Below are positions 43,401-50,866 of a stretch of 64,000 nt of DNA, piece by piece. Each line of letters opens with the position of its first letter. The first letter of the stretch is position 1. Position numbers and translations under genes: made by a program. Under the pieces are notes generated by a model. The model was not told where the DNA came from. It saw only the letters and a program-made list of their open reading frames with translations, and ran no database searches. The DNA is from Firmicutes bacterium UBA5286 (GTDB lineage Bacteria; Bacillota; Proteinivoracia; UBA4975): NCBI GenBank assembly GCA_002408465.1, contig DHSM01000014.1:1-64000 (forward strand). Direction: 5' to 3'.

Positions 43401-44042
43401 AAAGTCAAAGGCATGCAAGAGCGCCTTAACCAGTTAGGCGAAGTCAACTTGGCTTCAATTCAGCAGCATACCAAGCTGACTAAACGCCTGCTCTTCTTAT
43501 CGGAGCAGCGGTCTGATTTAGCCAAGGCCGCCCAAGATATCATTGACCTAGTGGCCGAGCTTGATGAGACAATCCGTGCTCTCTTTATGGAAACTTTTGA
43601 GCAGGTCCAGGACCACTTTTCTAGGATTTTTAAAATTCTTTTTGCTGGGGGCAGCGCTTATCTGGCCCTTAACGGCGAGCAGGATCCCCTGGAAACGGGG
43701 ATTGAGATTTTTGCCCGGCCCTCAGGCAAGCGCACCCAATCTTTGACTTTGCTCTCAGGCGGCGAAAAGGCTTTAACAGCCATTGCCTTGCTCTTTGCCC
43801 TTCAGTCAGTTAGGCCGTCACCTTTTTGCATCCTTGACGAAATTGAGGCAGCCCTTGATGATATCAACATCCTTCGTTTTACCAAATACTTGCGCCAGTT
43901 GGCCCAGGATATGCAATTTATCCTCATTACTCACCGCAGGGAGACAATGGAGCATTCAGACAGCTTGTACGGCATTACGTTAAACAAAGAAGGGGCCTCC
44001 CAGCCCATTTCGGTGGCTCTCGATCAAGACCGCAAAGGATGA
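40482..44042 (+). CDS. smc: Chromosome segregation ATPase SMC
   Basis: A 1186-residue SMC: Walker A GPNGCGKSN near residue 33, two long coiled coils around a hinge at roughly 500-660 (TGIHGAVGELIQV ... VTLDGEVISRGLYTGG), signature LLSGGEKALTAIALLF near 1090 and Walker B ILDEIEAALDD near 1117. It condenses chromosomes with ScpAB. The ATG at 40482 is chosen over 40476 by distance from GGGGGAGGAGG. rnc-smc-ftsY is the conserved order. Confidence 0.97.
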   Translation: MHLIRLELYGFKSFSNKTEFSFSPGITALVGPNGCGKSNVVDAIRWVLGEQNPRALRANKMTDLIYAGTENSEHKNYAEVVVVLDNTDNEIPLDFREVTITRRYYRSGESEYFLNRVPCRLKDISEVLASTSLGKGTYSIIGQGQVAEVINSRPEDRRLMFEEAAGIALYKLRKSEALKKLGDTQSHLTRIDDIIYELQGQEEDIRESAAKAKVFLELKEQGDKLELSLWAAKFADLQKRLQELEERRETLTASKLQGAAANREMETQLAEAAAALQECDLVISALENNRSQLAAGKTQCEYKLELSQQRQNDYANMVFSARQRLTGLKAQLAEFRSGAGRIRQELDKTQEEVGLYTVAHKRRGAAASLVRRLLAGAENFRGRADDSIRQAAKASTEYAASREKTREMEVELAGQMESVQGELAGWQRDFRAIRMEIEDFTAAQVKIREKAAALAEQEVKINQELKNVNDSLLAAASEQTEIEKAILATEQKINMLRAMDEELQGYGPGTRAALRASEEGRLTGIHGAVGELIQVKDPRHSLAIETALGGALQYVVCDTDAACRRAIELLKAHKAGRATFVPVTAARTQARGGRKNNFDLPILGWADELVLCPAQVEPVIAMLLGNVLVTENLALAAELAVATNYRHKIVTLDGEVISRGLYTGGSSGKQGQGLLQRKAAREEMSMQLAALEQDLAEKKDLIIPAQEGKKHLQTQLEVVGQQQKSLEKELIRLGAQAEQAGLRAAQMEEREQSCKERLAQLEPKLLEVRQQLQGISSLLDKDKAGLDKLQACKEQLYYYELDLKDMVSLWSSRQNSLQLTVYSLQNHAENLERQQKSLDNQGSGIEGEIAQLSKEIASREEQQQQMVTNIDAARQALAEIASGLETMSASLDGQVSTRSQMQADIKQTNHALALLREDMEQVQASLHEIELRKARWQTEEEGMVAQLQAQYGLDPQGGLGCLDNRYTVSQLSAKVKGMQERLNQLGEVNLASIQQHTKLTKRLLFLSEQRSDLAKAAQDIIDLVAELDETIRALFMETFEQVQDHFSRIFKILFAGGSAYLALNGEQDPLETGIEIFARPSGKRTQSLTLLSGGEKALTAIALLFALQSVRPSPFCILDEIEAALDDINILRFTKYLRQLAQDMQFILITHRRETMEHSDSLYGITLNKEGASQPISVALDQDRKG

Positions 44043-44049
44043 AAGACCC

Positions 44050-44916
44050 ATGAGCATTATGACGAAAATAAGCAAAGGGCTCAGCAAAACCCGGGAAAAA
44101 ATGGCACAGGCCTTCCAGGCAGTGTTTGAACGGGGGCCTTCCCGGGATTACGAACTCTTGGAAGAGTTTCTGCTCCTGGCTGATGTAGGCCCCGGAGCGG
44201 CGGCGGCGATTGTGGCCAGGGTCAAAGAAAAAAACTGCCCCGATCTTATTCCCGCCCTGAAAGAAGAGCTGATGGATATTCTCAATCTCGACAGTGAAGA
44301 CAAACCGGTCAAGATTTTTGTGGGAATCAACGGCAGCGGCAAAACCACTTCTGTAGGCAAGTTGTGCCACCGCTATGTCACTGAAGGGAAAAAAGTATTT
44401 GTCATCGGCACCGATACCTTCCGGGCAGCTGCCGATATGCAGCTGGAAGAATGGTGCAGGCGAACTGGCGCTCCCTGTTTGCTGGGCAAGCCCGGCAGCG
44501 ACCCGGGATCAGTGCTATTTGACGGCTTGAATTCTGCCGCTGCCAGAAATGCCGACTATATTCTTTGCGATACGGCAGGGCGTTTGCACAGCAATAAAAA
44601 CCTGATGCAGGAGCTGGAAAAAATAATTCGGGTCAGTGAACGGGTGCGCCCTGGCGACGCTGAGGTGTTGTTGACCTTGGATGCGGCAACGGGGCAAAAC
44701 GCTTTGCAGCAAATGGAAACTTTTGCGCAAGCGGTTAAGCCTGCGGGCATAATTCTCACAAAACTGGACGGCAGCGCCAAGGGCGGGGTAGCTATTGCCT
44801 TGGCGGCAAAGTACCAGGTGCCGATAAAGTACATTGGCGTCGGCGAAGGCAGCGAAGATTTATTGCCTTTTTCCGCCGATATCTATGTCAACTCACTTTT
44901 ACCTGAAAATGAGTAA
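44050..44916 (+). CDS. ftsY: Signal recognition particle receptor FtsY
   Basis: A 288-residue SRP GTPase. The short N domain leads to the G domain with GINGSGKTTSVGKL near 92, DTFRAAADMQLEEW, DTAGRLHSN and TKLDGSAKGG. The acidic A domain of E. coli FtsY is absent, as usual in Firmicutes. It receives Ffh-ribosome complexes at the membrane. The stop codon is in the left arm of a perfect hairpin shared with a small minus-strand frame. Confidence 0.97.
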   Translation: MSIMTKISKGLSKTREKMAQAFQAVFERGPSRDYELLEEFLLLADVGPGAAAAIVARVKEKNCPDLIPALKEELMDILNLDSEDKPVKIFVGINGSGKTTSVGKLCHRYVTEGKKVFVIGTDTFRAAADMQLEEWCRRTGAPCLLGKPGSDPGSVLFDGLNSAAARNADYILCDTAGRLHSNKNLMQELEKIIRVSERVRPGDAEVLLTLDAATGQNALQQMETFAQAVKPAGIILTKLDGSAKGGVAIALAAKYQVPIKYIGVGEGSEDLLPFSADIYVNSLLPENE

Positions 44917-44940
44917 CCGCCACTTTTAGTGGCGGTTACT
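44912..44940. terminator. perfect 13-bp hairpin between convergent genes
   Basis: Arms 44912-44924 and 44928-44940 with a TTT loop. No T tract follows on either strand, so it may act as an mRNA 3' stabiliser or a weak bidirectional terminator. It contains the ftsY stop and, in the loop/right arm, the stop of the minus-strand small frame. Confidence 0.6.
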
Positions 44941-45048
44941 TGTGTCGGCGGAGTTGGGCGCTATTTTTTTAAAATCCTTGGTTATTTCTTCTGCCAGTTC
45001 TTGCTGGAATCTTTCTTTGTTAAACAGGTTCCGAAAATCGGTCTTCAC
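44926..45048 (-). CDS. possible 40-residue protein convergent with ftsY
   Basis: A frame from GTG at 45048 encodes 40 residues (KTDFRNLFNKERFQQELAEE ... IAPNSADTSNRH), strongly charged and helical in character, with no membrane segment. A near-perfect AGAGGAGGCG lies five bases upstream of the start on the minus strand, which is the main support. It ends within the ftsY hairpin. I do not recognise it. The rest of 45049-45120 holds no gene. Confidence 0.5.
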   Translation of the reverse strand: MKTDFRNLFNKERFQQELAEEITKDFKKIAPNSADTSNRH

Positions 45049-45120
45049 AAAATCGCCTCCTCTCGCTATTATTTTGCTCATTTTTTTTTGGCCTATGTTG
45101 ATATATTTTTGGTTTGGCAG

Positions 45121-45149
45121 TTGACTTTTGGCGGAGAAACCATTAAACT
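45121..45149 (+). promoter_or_regulatory. sigma-A promoter for ylxM-ffh
   Basis: TTGACT, 17-base spacer, TAAACT, 41 bases before ylxM. Confidence 0.7.
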
Positions 45150-45190
45150 CTTCCTGTAAAGTATTTTCCCTTTACAAGCAGGTGATGAAT

Positions 45191-45517
45191 TTGAAAATCA
45201 GTGATCGAGTCAGGCTGAATATGCTCTACGACTTTTATTGGAATTTATTGACACAAAGACAAAAAGATTTGTTTGAGCTGCATTATCAGTATGATTTATC
45301 TCTGGGGGAAATCGCCGCCAATTTTCAAATCAGCCGGCAGGCCGTCTTTGATTTGCTGCGCCGTACCTCCTTGCAGCTCAATAACTATGAAGACCGCCTG
45401 CATCTGCTGGCCAAGCATGTTCAGCGTCAACACAGCATTGACCAGCTGGAGCGGTCCTTGACTGCAGGAGACTTAATTGCTGCCCAAACATGGATTGACA
45501 AGTTGAAAAACTCTTGA
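45191..45517 (+). CDS. ylxM: YlxM family SRP-associated DNA-binding-like protein
   Basis: A 108-residue protein with a sigma-region-4-like helix-turn-helix (LTQRQKDLFELHYQYDL, then SLGEIAANFQISRQAVFDLL). YlxM is a known accessory of the signal recognition particle in some Firmicutes, and always lies before ffh. TTG at 45191 follows AGGTGA by about five bases. It starts the ylxM-ffh-rpsP-khpA-rimM-trmD-rplS unit. Confidence 0.92.
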   Translation: MKISDRVRLNMLYDFYWNLLTQRQKDLFELHYQYDLSLGEIAANFQISRQAVFDLLRRTSLQLNNYEDRLHLLAKHVQRQHSIDQLERSLTAGDLIAAQTWIDKLKNS

Positions 45518-45530
45518 GAGGATAATATCT

Positions 45531-46853
45531 ATGGTTTTTTCAGGACTTTCCCAACGCTTACAGGGTATAATCGGCAAACTGCGGGGCAGAGGGCGGCTCA
45601 GCGAGACAGATGTCAAAGATGCCCTCAAGGAAATAAAACTGGCTCTATTAGAAGCCGATGTTAACTACAAAGTGGTCAAAGAGTTCATTGCTAATTTGCA
45701 GCAAAGGTGCATGGGTTCAGAGATTTTGAATTCTCTGACCCCCGGCCAGCAGGTAATTAAGATTGTCCGGGATGAGCTCACCAGCTTGCTGGGCACTTCT
45801 GCCAGCAGCCTCAACTTTGCTAAAGGCAAGTCAGTTTTTATGCTTGCGGGGCTGCAGGGTTCAGGCAAGACGACCACAACTGTTAAGTTAGCTCGGATGC
45901 TCAAGGCCAAAGGCAAAAAGCCCGTCGTCATCAGTCTGGACACCTATCGTCCCGCAGCTGTGGATCAGCTGGAAATTGCTGCGGTTAACGCCCAAATAGA
46001 CAGCTATCGGCCAGGAGGTTTTAAGCCCATTGAATTGGCGAAAAATGCCCTGGCCTGGACGGAGAAATCGGAGCATGATTGCTTGCTTTTTGACACCGCC
46101 GGCCGCATGCACCTGGATGAGGCCCTCATGGAGGAGCTCCTGCAGATTAAGGCCCTTATCCAGCCGGTGGAAATAATCCTTGTTCTCGACGCCATGACTG
46201 GCCAGGATGCGGTGAATATTGCCCAGGGCTTTGCTGAACGGGGATTGGCCGACAGTGTCATTTTGACCAAACTGGACAGCGATACCCGGGGCGGGGCTGC
46301 CCTCTCTGTGCGGGCAGTAACCGGCAAGCCCATTAAATATATAGGTGTGGGAGAAAAAGCTGAGCAACTGGAGCAATTCCATCCCGACCGCATGGCCTCA
46401 CAAATTCTCGGCATGGGCGATGTGCTTACCTTGATTGAAAAAGCCGAGGCCGCTTTTGATCTGGAACAAGCTGCCAGATTACAAGAGAAATTGCGCAAAC
46501 AGCAATTCACCCTCCAGGATTTCAGAGAGCAGCTGCAACAGTTTAAAAACATTGGCTCTCTGGAGCAAATTGCCGGCATGCTTCCCGGCGGGGCGAAATT
46601 GGGCAAAATGCAATTTGATGAACGGGAAATTGCCCGCTTTGATGCGATTATTGCTTCCATGACTCCTGCTGAGCGCCTTTCTCCGGACATTATCAGCGGG
46701 AGCAGGCGCAAACGCATAGCCGCCGGCAGCGGCACCACTGTCCAGCAAGTGAACAAATTGCTGAAACAGTTTGCGATGACCCAAAAGATGATGAAACAGC
46801 TGGATCCCAAAATGGCTAAAAAGGGAAGACTTCCTTTTCCTTTTAAAATATAA
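45531..46853 (+). CDS. ffh: Signal recognition particle protein Ffh
   Basis: A 440-residue SRP54 GTPase: N domain, G domain with GLQGSGKTTTTVKLA near 106, DTYRPAAVDQL, DTAGRMHLDE and TKLDSDTRGG, and a C-terminal Met-rich M domain from about 300 that binds SRP RNA (SGSRRKRIAAGSGTTVQQVN) and signal peptides. The 4.5S/6S SRP RNA gene is not in this window. Confidence 0.97.
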   Translation: MVFSGLSQRLQGIIGKLRGRGRLSETDVKDALKEIKLALLEADVNYKVVKEFIANLQQRCMGSEILNSLTPGQQVIKIVRDELTSLLGTSASSLNFAKGKSVFMLAGLQGSGKTTTTVKLARMLKAKGKKPVVISLDTYRPAAVDQLEIAAVNAQIDSYRPGGFKPIELAKNALAWTEKSEHDCLLFDTAGRMHLDEALMEELLQIKALIQPVEIILVLDAMTGQDAVNIAQGFAERGLADSVILTKLDSDTRGGAALSVRAVTGKPIKYIGVGEKAEQLEQFHPDRMASQILGMGDVLTLIEKAEAAFDLEQAARLQEKLRKQQFTLQDFREQLQQFKNIGSLEQIAGMLPGGAKLGKMQFDEREIARFDAIIASMTPAERLSPDIISGSRRKRIAAGSGTTVQQVNKLLKQFAMTQKMMKQLDPKMAKKGRLPFPFKI

Positions 46854-46884
46854 TAAGTGAAACTTGAAGCTGGAGGTGAAAAGA

Positions 46885-47127
46885 ATGGCAGTGAGAATTC
46901 GTCTGAGAAGAATGGGGGCAAAAAAGCGTCCTTTTTATCGTATTGTGGTGGCTGATTCCAGATCTCCCAGAGATGGACGGGTGATTGAAGAAATAGGTTA
47001 CTACGACCCAATTTCCGAACCCATAGACATCAAGGTGGATGCAGAAAAAGCCAAGAAATGGCTGGCTACAGGCGCACAACCCTCAGATACTGTAAAGAGC
47101 CTTTTAAAAACACAGGGCATTATCTAG
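46885..47127 (+). CDS. rpsP: 30S ribosomal protein S16
   Basis: An 80-residue S16 protein with AVRIRLRRMGAKKRPFYR and VEEIGYYDP-type IEEIGYYDP. GGAGGTG precedes the ATG at 46885. Followed by khpA after 13 bases, the standard order. Confidence 0.97.
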   Translation: MAVRIRLRRMGAKKRPFYRIVVADSRSPRDGRVIEEIGYYDPISEPIDIKVDAEKAKKWLATGAQPSDTVKSLLKTQGII

Positions 47128-47140
47128 GGAGGTAATAGTT

Positions 47141-47368
47141 ATGGATGAACTGCTGGAGTTCATGGCTAAATCACTGGTCAACAATCCCGATGCCGTCAAA
47201 GTAACTAAAAAGATTACCAGCAGCGATCTCACCCTTGAACTGTCGGTGGCTCCTGAAGATATGGGCAAGGTAATCGGCAAGAGGGGAAAAATCGCCAAAG
47301 CGATGCGCCTCATAGTATCTGCGGCTGCTCTTGACACAGATAAACGTGTCAATGTAGATATTGTTTAG
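47141..47368 (+). CDS. khpA: KhpA KH-domain RNA-binding protein
   Basis: A 75-residue single KH domain protein with the GKVIGKRGKIAKAM loop. KhpA pairs with KhpB/Jag as an RNA chaperone affecting division and sRNA function. GGGAGGT precedes the ATG. Confidence 0.94.
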   Translation: MDELLEFMAKSLVNNPDAVKVTKKITSSDLTLELSVAPEDMGKVIGKRGKIAKAMRLIVSAAALDTDKRVNVDIV

Positions 47369-47385
47369 TTGCGGAGTGAAAACTT

Positions 47386-47889
47386 GTGCTTAAAATAGGC
47401 GAAATTGTCGGCCCCCATGGTGTGCGGGGCGAGGTAAAACTCATCCCCTTTACTGATTCTTCCAAGCGCTTTTGCCAGTTGGACAAAGTCACTATTCGCA
47501 AGGGCAATCAAACGCGGGAGCTGAATCTCGCCCAGGTTAGGGAGCATAAGAATTTTATTCTCATGAAATTCAAGGAAATCTCCGACCGCAACCAGGCTGA
47601 AGAGCTGCGCAATTGGGAAATGGTGGTTCCATACAACAGCGCCGTTCCTTTGCCCGAGGGCTATTTCTATGATCACCAATTGGAAGGCCTGGAAGTGTTT
47701 GATGTAAACGACAATCTTTCTTTAGGGATTTTGGCAGAGGTGATGCATCTGCCGGCCAATGCCGTCTACCGGGTAGAAAAAGCCGACGGAGCCAGCATAC
47801 TGATTCCCGCCCTCAAAGCAATTGTCAAAGCTGTGGATCTAGAAAGGCGGCGCATGTATGTGGCGCCCATGGATGGTCTTTTGGAATGA
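47386..47889 (+). CDS. rimM: Ribosome maturation factor RimM
   Basis: A 167-residue 30S assembly factor with an N-terminal OB-like domain (KIGEIVGPHGVRGEVKL, LNLAQVREHKNFILMKF) and a C-terminal PRC-barrel domain (GYFYDHQLEGLEV, LIPALKAIVK). GTG start at 47386. Its stop overlaps the trmD ATG (ATGA). Confidence 0.95.
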   Translation: MLKIGEIVGPHGVRGEVKLIPFTDSSKRFCQLDKVTIRKGNQTRELNLAQVREHKNFILMKFKEISDRNQAEELRNWEMVVPYNSAVPLPEGYFYDHQLEGLEVFDVNDNLSLGILAEVMHLPANAVYRVEKADGASILIPALKAIVKAVDLERRRMYVAPMDGLLE

Positions 47890-48575
47890 GAATTGACATC
47901 ATTACCATCTTTCCGGAAGTGATTGAGGCTCTGTGCGGCTACAGCATCATTAAGCGGGCAAGGGATAAGGAACTGGTTACAGTCAATGCTGTCAATTTGC
48001 GGGACTATACTCTGGATAAGCATAAACAGGTGGATGACTATACTTATGGTGGAGGCGCCGGGATGATCCTCAAACCTGAACCTCTGTTTCGGGCAGTAGA
48101 CAACCTGAGCAGCCCAACCCCCCCGGATGAAATTATAGCCATGACCCCCGCAGGCAAGTCTTTTGACCAGAGAGAAGCCCATAACCTCGCCCAGGCCAGA
48201 CATTTGATCTTTATCTGCGGACATTATGAAGGCATCGATCAGCGGGTGCTGGACCATCTGGCTACCAGGGAATTGTCTATTGGCGATTATATACTCACCG
48301 GGGGCGAACTGCCGGCAATGGCGGTAGCCGATGCCGTAATCAGGCTGCTGCCTGGCGTGCTGGGCAATGAGCAATCCCTTGAGATGGAATCATTTGCCGA
48401 GGGAATGCTGGAGCATCCCCAATATACCAGGCCTGCGGAATTTCGGGGCCTGAAGGTGCCGGATATTTTGTTATCAGGCAATCATCAAGAAATCAAGCGG
48501 TGGCGAAGGGAGCAGGCTGTTAAAAAGACCAAAGGCCGCAGGCCCGAGCTGCTGGATGTTGACTTTAAGCAGTAA
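47886..48575 (+). CDS. trmD: tRNA (guanine37-N1)-methyltransferase TrmD
   Basis: A 229-residue SPOUT methyltransferase making m1G37. Motifs include DIITIFPEV, YGGGAGMILKPEP, GHYEGIDQRV, SIGDYILTGGELPAM and LPGVLGNEQS, which shape the trefoil knot. It overlaps rimM by four bases and is 24 bases before rplS. Confidence 0.97.
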   Translation: MRIDIITIFPEVIEALCGYSIIKRARDKELVTVNAVNLRDYTLDKHKQVDDYTYGGGAGMILKPEPLFRAVDNLSSPTPPDEIIAMTPAGKSFDQREAHNLAQARHLIFICGHYEGIDQRVLDHLATRELSIGDYILTGGELPAMAVADAVIRLLPGVLGNEQSLEMESFAEGMLEHPQYTRPAEFRGLKVPDILLSGNHQEIKRWRREQAVKKTKGRRPELLDVDFKQ

Positions 48576-48599
48576 GTATCGTGAAGGGAGGCAAAATCG

Positions 48600-48947
48600 A
48601 TGAGCAATATTATCAGCGAACTGGAAAAACAGCACTATAAAACTGATATCCCTGATTTCAAGCCAGGGGATACTGTAAGAGCCCATGTTCGCGTTGTCGA
48701 AGGCACTCGGGAGAGAATCCAGGCTTTTGAGGGCGTTGTCATCAGGCGCCGGGGTTATGGCCTTAAAGAAACCTTTACCCTGCGCCGGATGAGTTATGGC
48801 GTGGGTGTAGAAAGAACCTTTCCCATCCATGCCCCAAAAGTAGATAAGATTGAAGTTATTCGCCGGGGTCGTGTGCGTCGGGCCAAGCTCTACTACCTGC
48901 GTCAGCGCACCGGCAAGGCAGCCCGCATCAAAGAAGCAAGGCGCTAA
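48600..48947 (+). CDS. rplS: 50S ribosomal protein L19
   Basis: A 115-residue L19 with FKPGDTVRAHVRVVEG, RIQAFEGVVIRRRG, GVGVERTFP and KLYYLRQRTGKAARI. GAAGGGAGG precedes the ATG. It is the last gene of the ffh unit, ending in a terminator that contains its stop. Confidence 0.98.
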   Translation: MSNIISELEKQHYKTDIPDFKPGDTVRAHVRVVEGTRERIQAFEGVVIRRRGYGLKETFTLRRMSYGVGVERTFPIHAPKVDKIEVIRRGRVRRAKLYYLRQRTGKAARIKEARR

Positions 48948-48973
48948 CAGGGGACAAAAGTCCCCTGTTTTTT
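48946..48973 (+). terminator. Rho-independent terminator overlapping the rplS stop
   Basis: Ten-base-pair stem (48946-48955 with 48960-48969), AAAA loop and a T tract to 48973. Confidence 0.9.
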
Positions 48974-48992
48974 AAAAGGAGGGTGAACAGGA

Positions 48993-49778
48993 ATGAATAT
49001 TCACTGGTTCCCGGGCCATATGGCCAAGACCAGGCGGATGATTTCCGAATCCCTTAAGCTGGTGGACGGGGTCATAAACTTGGCTGATGCCCGGCTGCCT
49101 AAAAGCAGTCAGAATCCCCTGCTCTATGAACTGACAGGCAATAAGCTTACAATGCTGGTCCTGGCCAAGGCAGATTTAGCCGATCCCGAGAAGACCCGGT
49201 TGTGGCTTAAGGCCGGCACTCTGGCTGTTTCCCTGCGGGATAATAAAATAAAGCAAGACTTGCTGAAATTTATACATACTAATCTGGAGCAGGCGCTGAC
49301 CAAACGCTTCGCCCGTCCCTGGCGGGTCATGGTGGTGGGAATACCCAATGTGGGCAAGTCGACTTTGATCAATTTGCTGGCTGGACGGAAATCGGCAAAG
49401 GTAGGGGACAGACCGGGCATTACTCGAGCACGGCAGTGGATTAAGATTTCAGCAGAGATGGAGATGCTGGATATGCCCGGAATTCTCTGGCCCAAGCTGG
49501 ATGACAAGTTGGTCAGCTTAAAATTAGCGGCTTCGGGCTGCATCAGAGATGAAATATTGCCGGTGCCGGAAGTAGCCAAGTGGCTGCTGGGCTTTTTGGC
49601 TGAGCAGTACCCGCAAGCTTTGGCCCGCTTTGGCAATGGCGCCGACCTGGCAGCGGTAGCCGAAAAAATGGGCACTATGAGCAAGGGTGGCAGCCTGGAT
49701 TTAGACAAAGCTGCTGAGCTTCTGCTTCGGGATTTCCGTTCCGGGCGTTTGGGCAGAATCACCCTGGATACCGAATAG
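48993..49778 (+). CDS. rbgA: Ribosome biogenesis GTPase RbgA (YlqF)
   Basis: A 261-residue circularly permuted GTPase that completes 50S assembly. The start HWFPGHMAKT, G1 GIPNVGKSTLIN, G2 DRPGITR and G3 DMPGILWPK are present. The G4 position reads LAKAD where NKxD is expected (Asn replaced by Ala), and the C-terminal domain is shorter than in B. subtilis RbgA (about 282). AAAGGAGGGTG precedes the ATG. rnhB follows after 12 bases. Confidence 0.94.
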   Translation: MNIHWFPGHMAKTRRMISESLKLVDGVINLADARLPKSSQNPLLYELTGNKLTMLVLAKADLADPEKTRLWLKAGTLAVSLRDNKIKQDLLKFIHTNLEQALTKRFARPWRVMVVGIPNVGKSTLINLLAGRKSAKVGDRPGITRARQWIKISAEMEMLDMPGILWPKLDDKLVSLKLAASGCIRDEILPVPEVAKWLLGFLAEQYPQALARFGNGADLAAVAEKMGTMSKGGSLDLDKAAELLLRDFRSGRLGRITLDTE

Positions 49779-49790
49779 GGGGGATGATTT

Positions 49791-50393
49791 ATGGCGACCT
49801 GGGAGAGAGAAGAGAAACTCTGGCATTCCGGTTATACTTTGGTGGGCGGCTGTGACGAAGTGGGCAGGGGGCCTTTGGCCGGTCCAGTTGTAGCAGCTAT
49901 AGTCGTCTTTGATCGGGCTTGCCTGGAAAACCTGGCCGACTCCAAAATCTTGTCCGCCAAGAGGCGGCTGGAACTGAACCGGGAAATTGTCCGCTGCGCT
50001 TTAGCAGTCGGAATTGGTGTCGTGGATAATGGGACCATTGACACAATTAACATCCTCAATGCCACTAAAGTGGCAATGAGCCAGGCTTGGCGAAATTTAA
50101 GAATGAAGCCTGACTACCTGTTGGTGGATGCTTTGGAACCGGAAGATCTGGCTGCACGGGTCAAATTGGAGGGGTTGATAAAGGGCGACAGCCTCTGCGC
50201 TTCCATTGCCGCAGCCTCCATCGTCGCCAAAGTTTATCGAGACAGGCTCATGGTTTGGTATCATAAGACCTATCCCCAGTATAATTTTTATAAAAACAAG
50301 GGCTATCCCACCCGCGAACATTACCAGGCCTTGCAGAAGTATGGTTGCTGTCCCCTGCACCGTCGCTCCTTCCGGGGTGTGGTCAATGAATAA
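49791..50393 (+). CDS. rnhB: Ribonuclease HII
   Basis: A 200-residue nuclease that cuts RNA-DNA hybrids and misinserted ribonucleotides. The active-site motif GCDEVGRGPLAGPVVAA and the DALE segment carrying later acidic residues are present, as is the SIAAASIVAKVYRD block. Its end overlaps yraN by eight bases. Confidence 0.96.
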   Translation: MATWEREEKLWHSGYTLVGGCDEVGRGPLAGPVVAAIVVFDRACLENLADSKILSAKRRLELNREIVRCALAVGIGVVDNGTIDTINILNATKVAMSQAWRNLRMKPDYLLVDALEPEDLAARVKLEGLIKGDSLCASIAAASIVAKVYRDRLMVWYHKTYPQYNFYKNKGYPTREHYQALQKYGCCPLHRRSFRGVVNE

Positions 50394-50736
50394 GCAGGCA
50401 GTGGGGAAAAAGGGCGAAGAATTTGCAATGGCTACAGCCAGAGCTGAGGGATACCAGGTAATTGAGCATAATTACCGCTGCCCCTTGGGAGAGATTGACC
50501 TGATTCTGCAAAAAGGGGATATTGTGGTGTTCGCTGAGGTCAAGACCCGGCGGGGTGACAGCTTTGGCGAAGCCTGGGAATCTGTAACCGAGTCCAAGCA
50601 GGAGCGAATCCGGAGAGTGGCTGCCTGGTATGTGCGGGAGCGGGATCTTTGCCAGTGCACCTTTAGGTTTGATGTCTTTTCTATACATATAGAGCGGCAG
50701 CCCTGCCAATACCGCTGGTTTAAGGATGCCTTCTAA
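50386..50736 (+). CDS. YraN family (UPF0102) nuclease-fold protein
   Basis: A 116-residue protein with the PD-(D/E)XK-like family motif GEIDLILQKGD followed by VFAEVKTRR. UPF0102 proteins are related to Holliday-junction resolvases but have no firmly assigned role. The ATG at 50386 overlaps the rnhB stop. YifB follows after about 130 bases with no gene between. Confidence 0.9.
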   Translation: MNKQAVGKKGEEFAMATARAEGYQVIEHNYRCPLGEIDLILQKGDIVVFAEVKTRRGDSFGEAWESVTESKQERIRRVAAWYVRERDLCQCTFRFDVFSIHIERQPCQYRWFKDAF

Positions 50737-50866
50737 AATAGGGAAAACTGTCGAAAAATATGATTGCCCGGGCAAGAGTGAATATTGGATGATTAATGCT
50801 TTTTAGGCAGGAAAAACAGCCATCAAGATTGAACATTCTATATAGCTTATTTCGGGGGGCTTTTTT

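Noticed and set aside
44929..45159. Plus-strand hydrophobic frames after ftsY
   Set aside because: No ribosome-binding site; they overlap a minus-strand frame with a strong site and a sigma-A promoter.
50764..50775. TTGCCCGGGCAA palindrome before yifB
   Set aside because: No T tract for termination and no recognisable regulator site; expected by chance at this size in GC-rich DNA.
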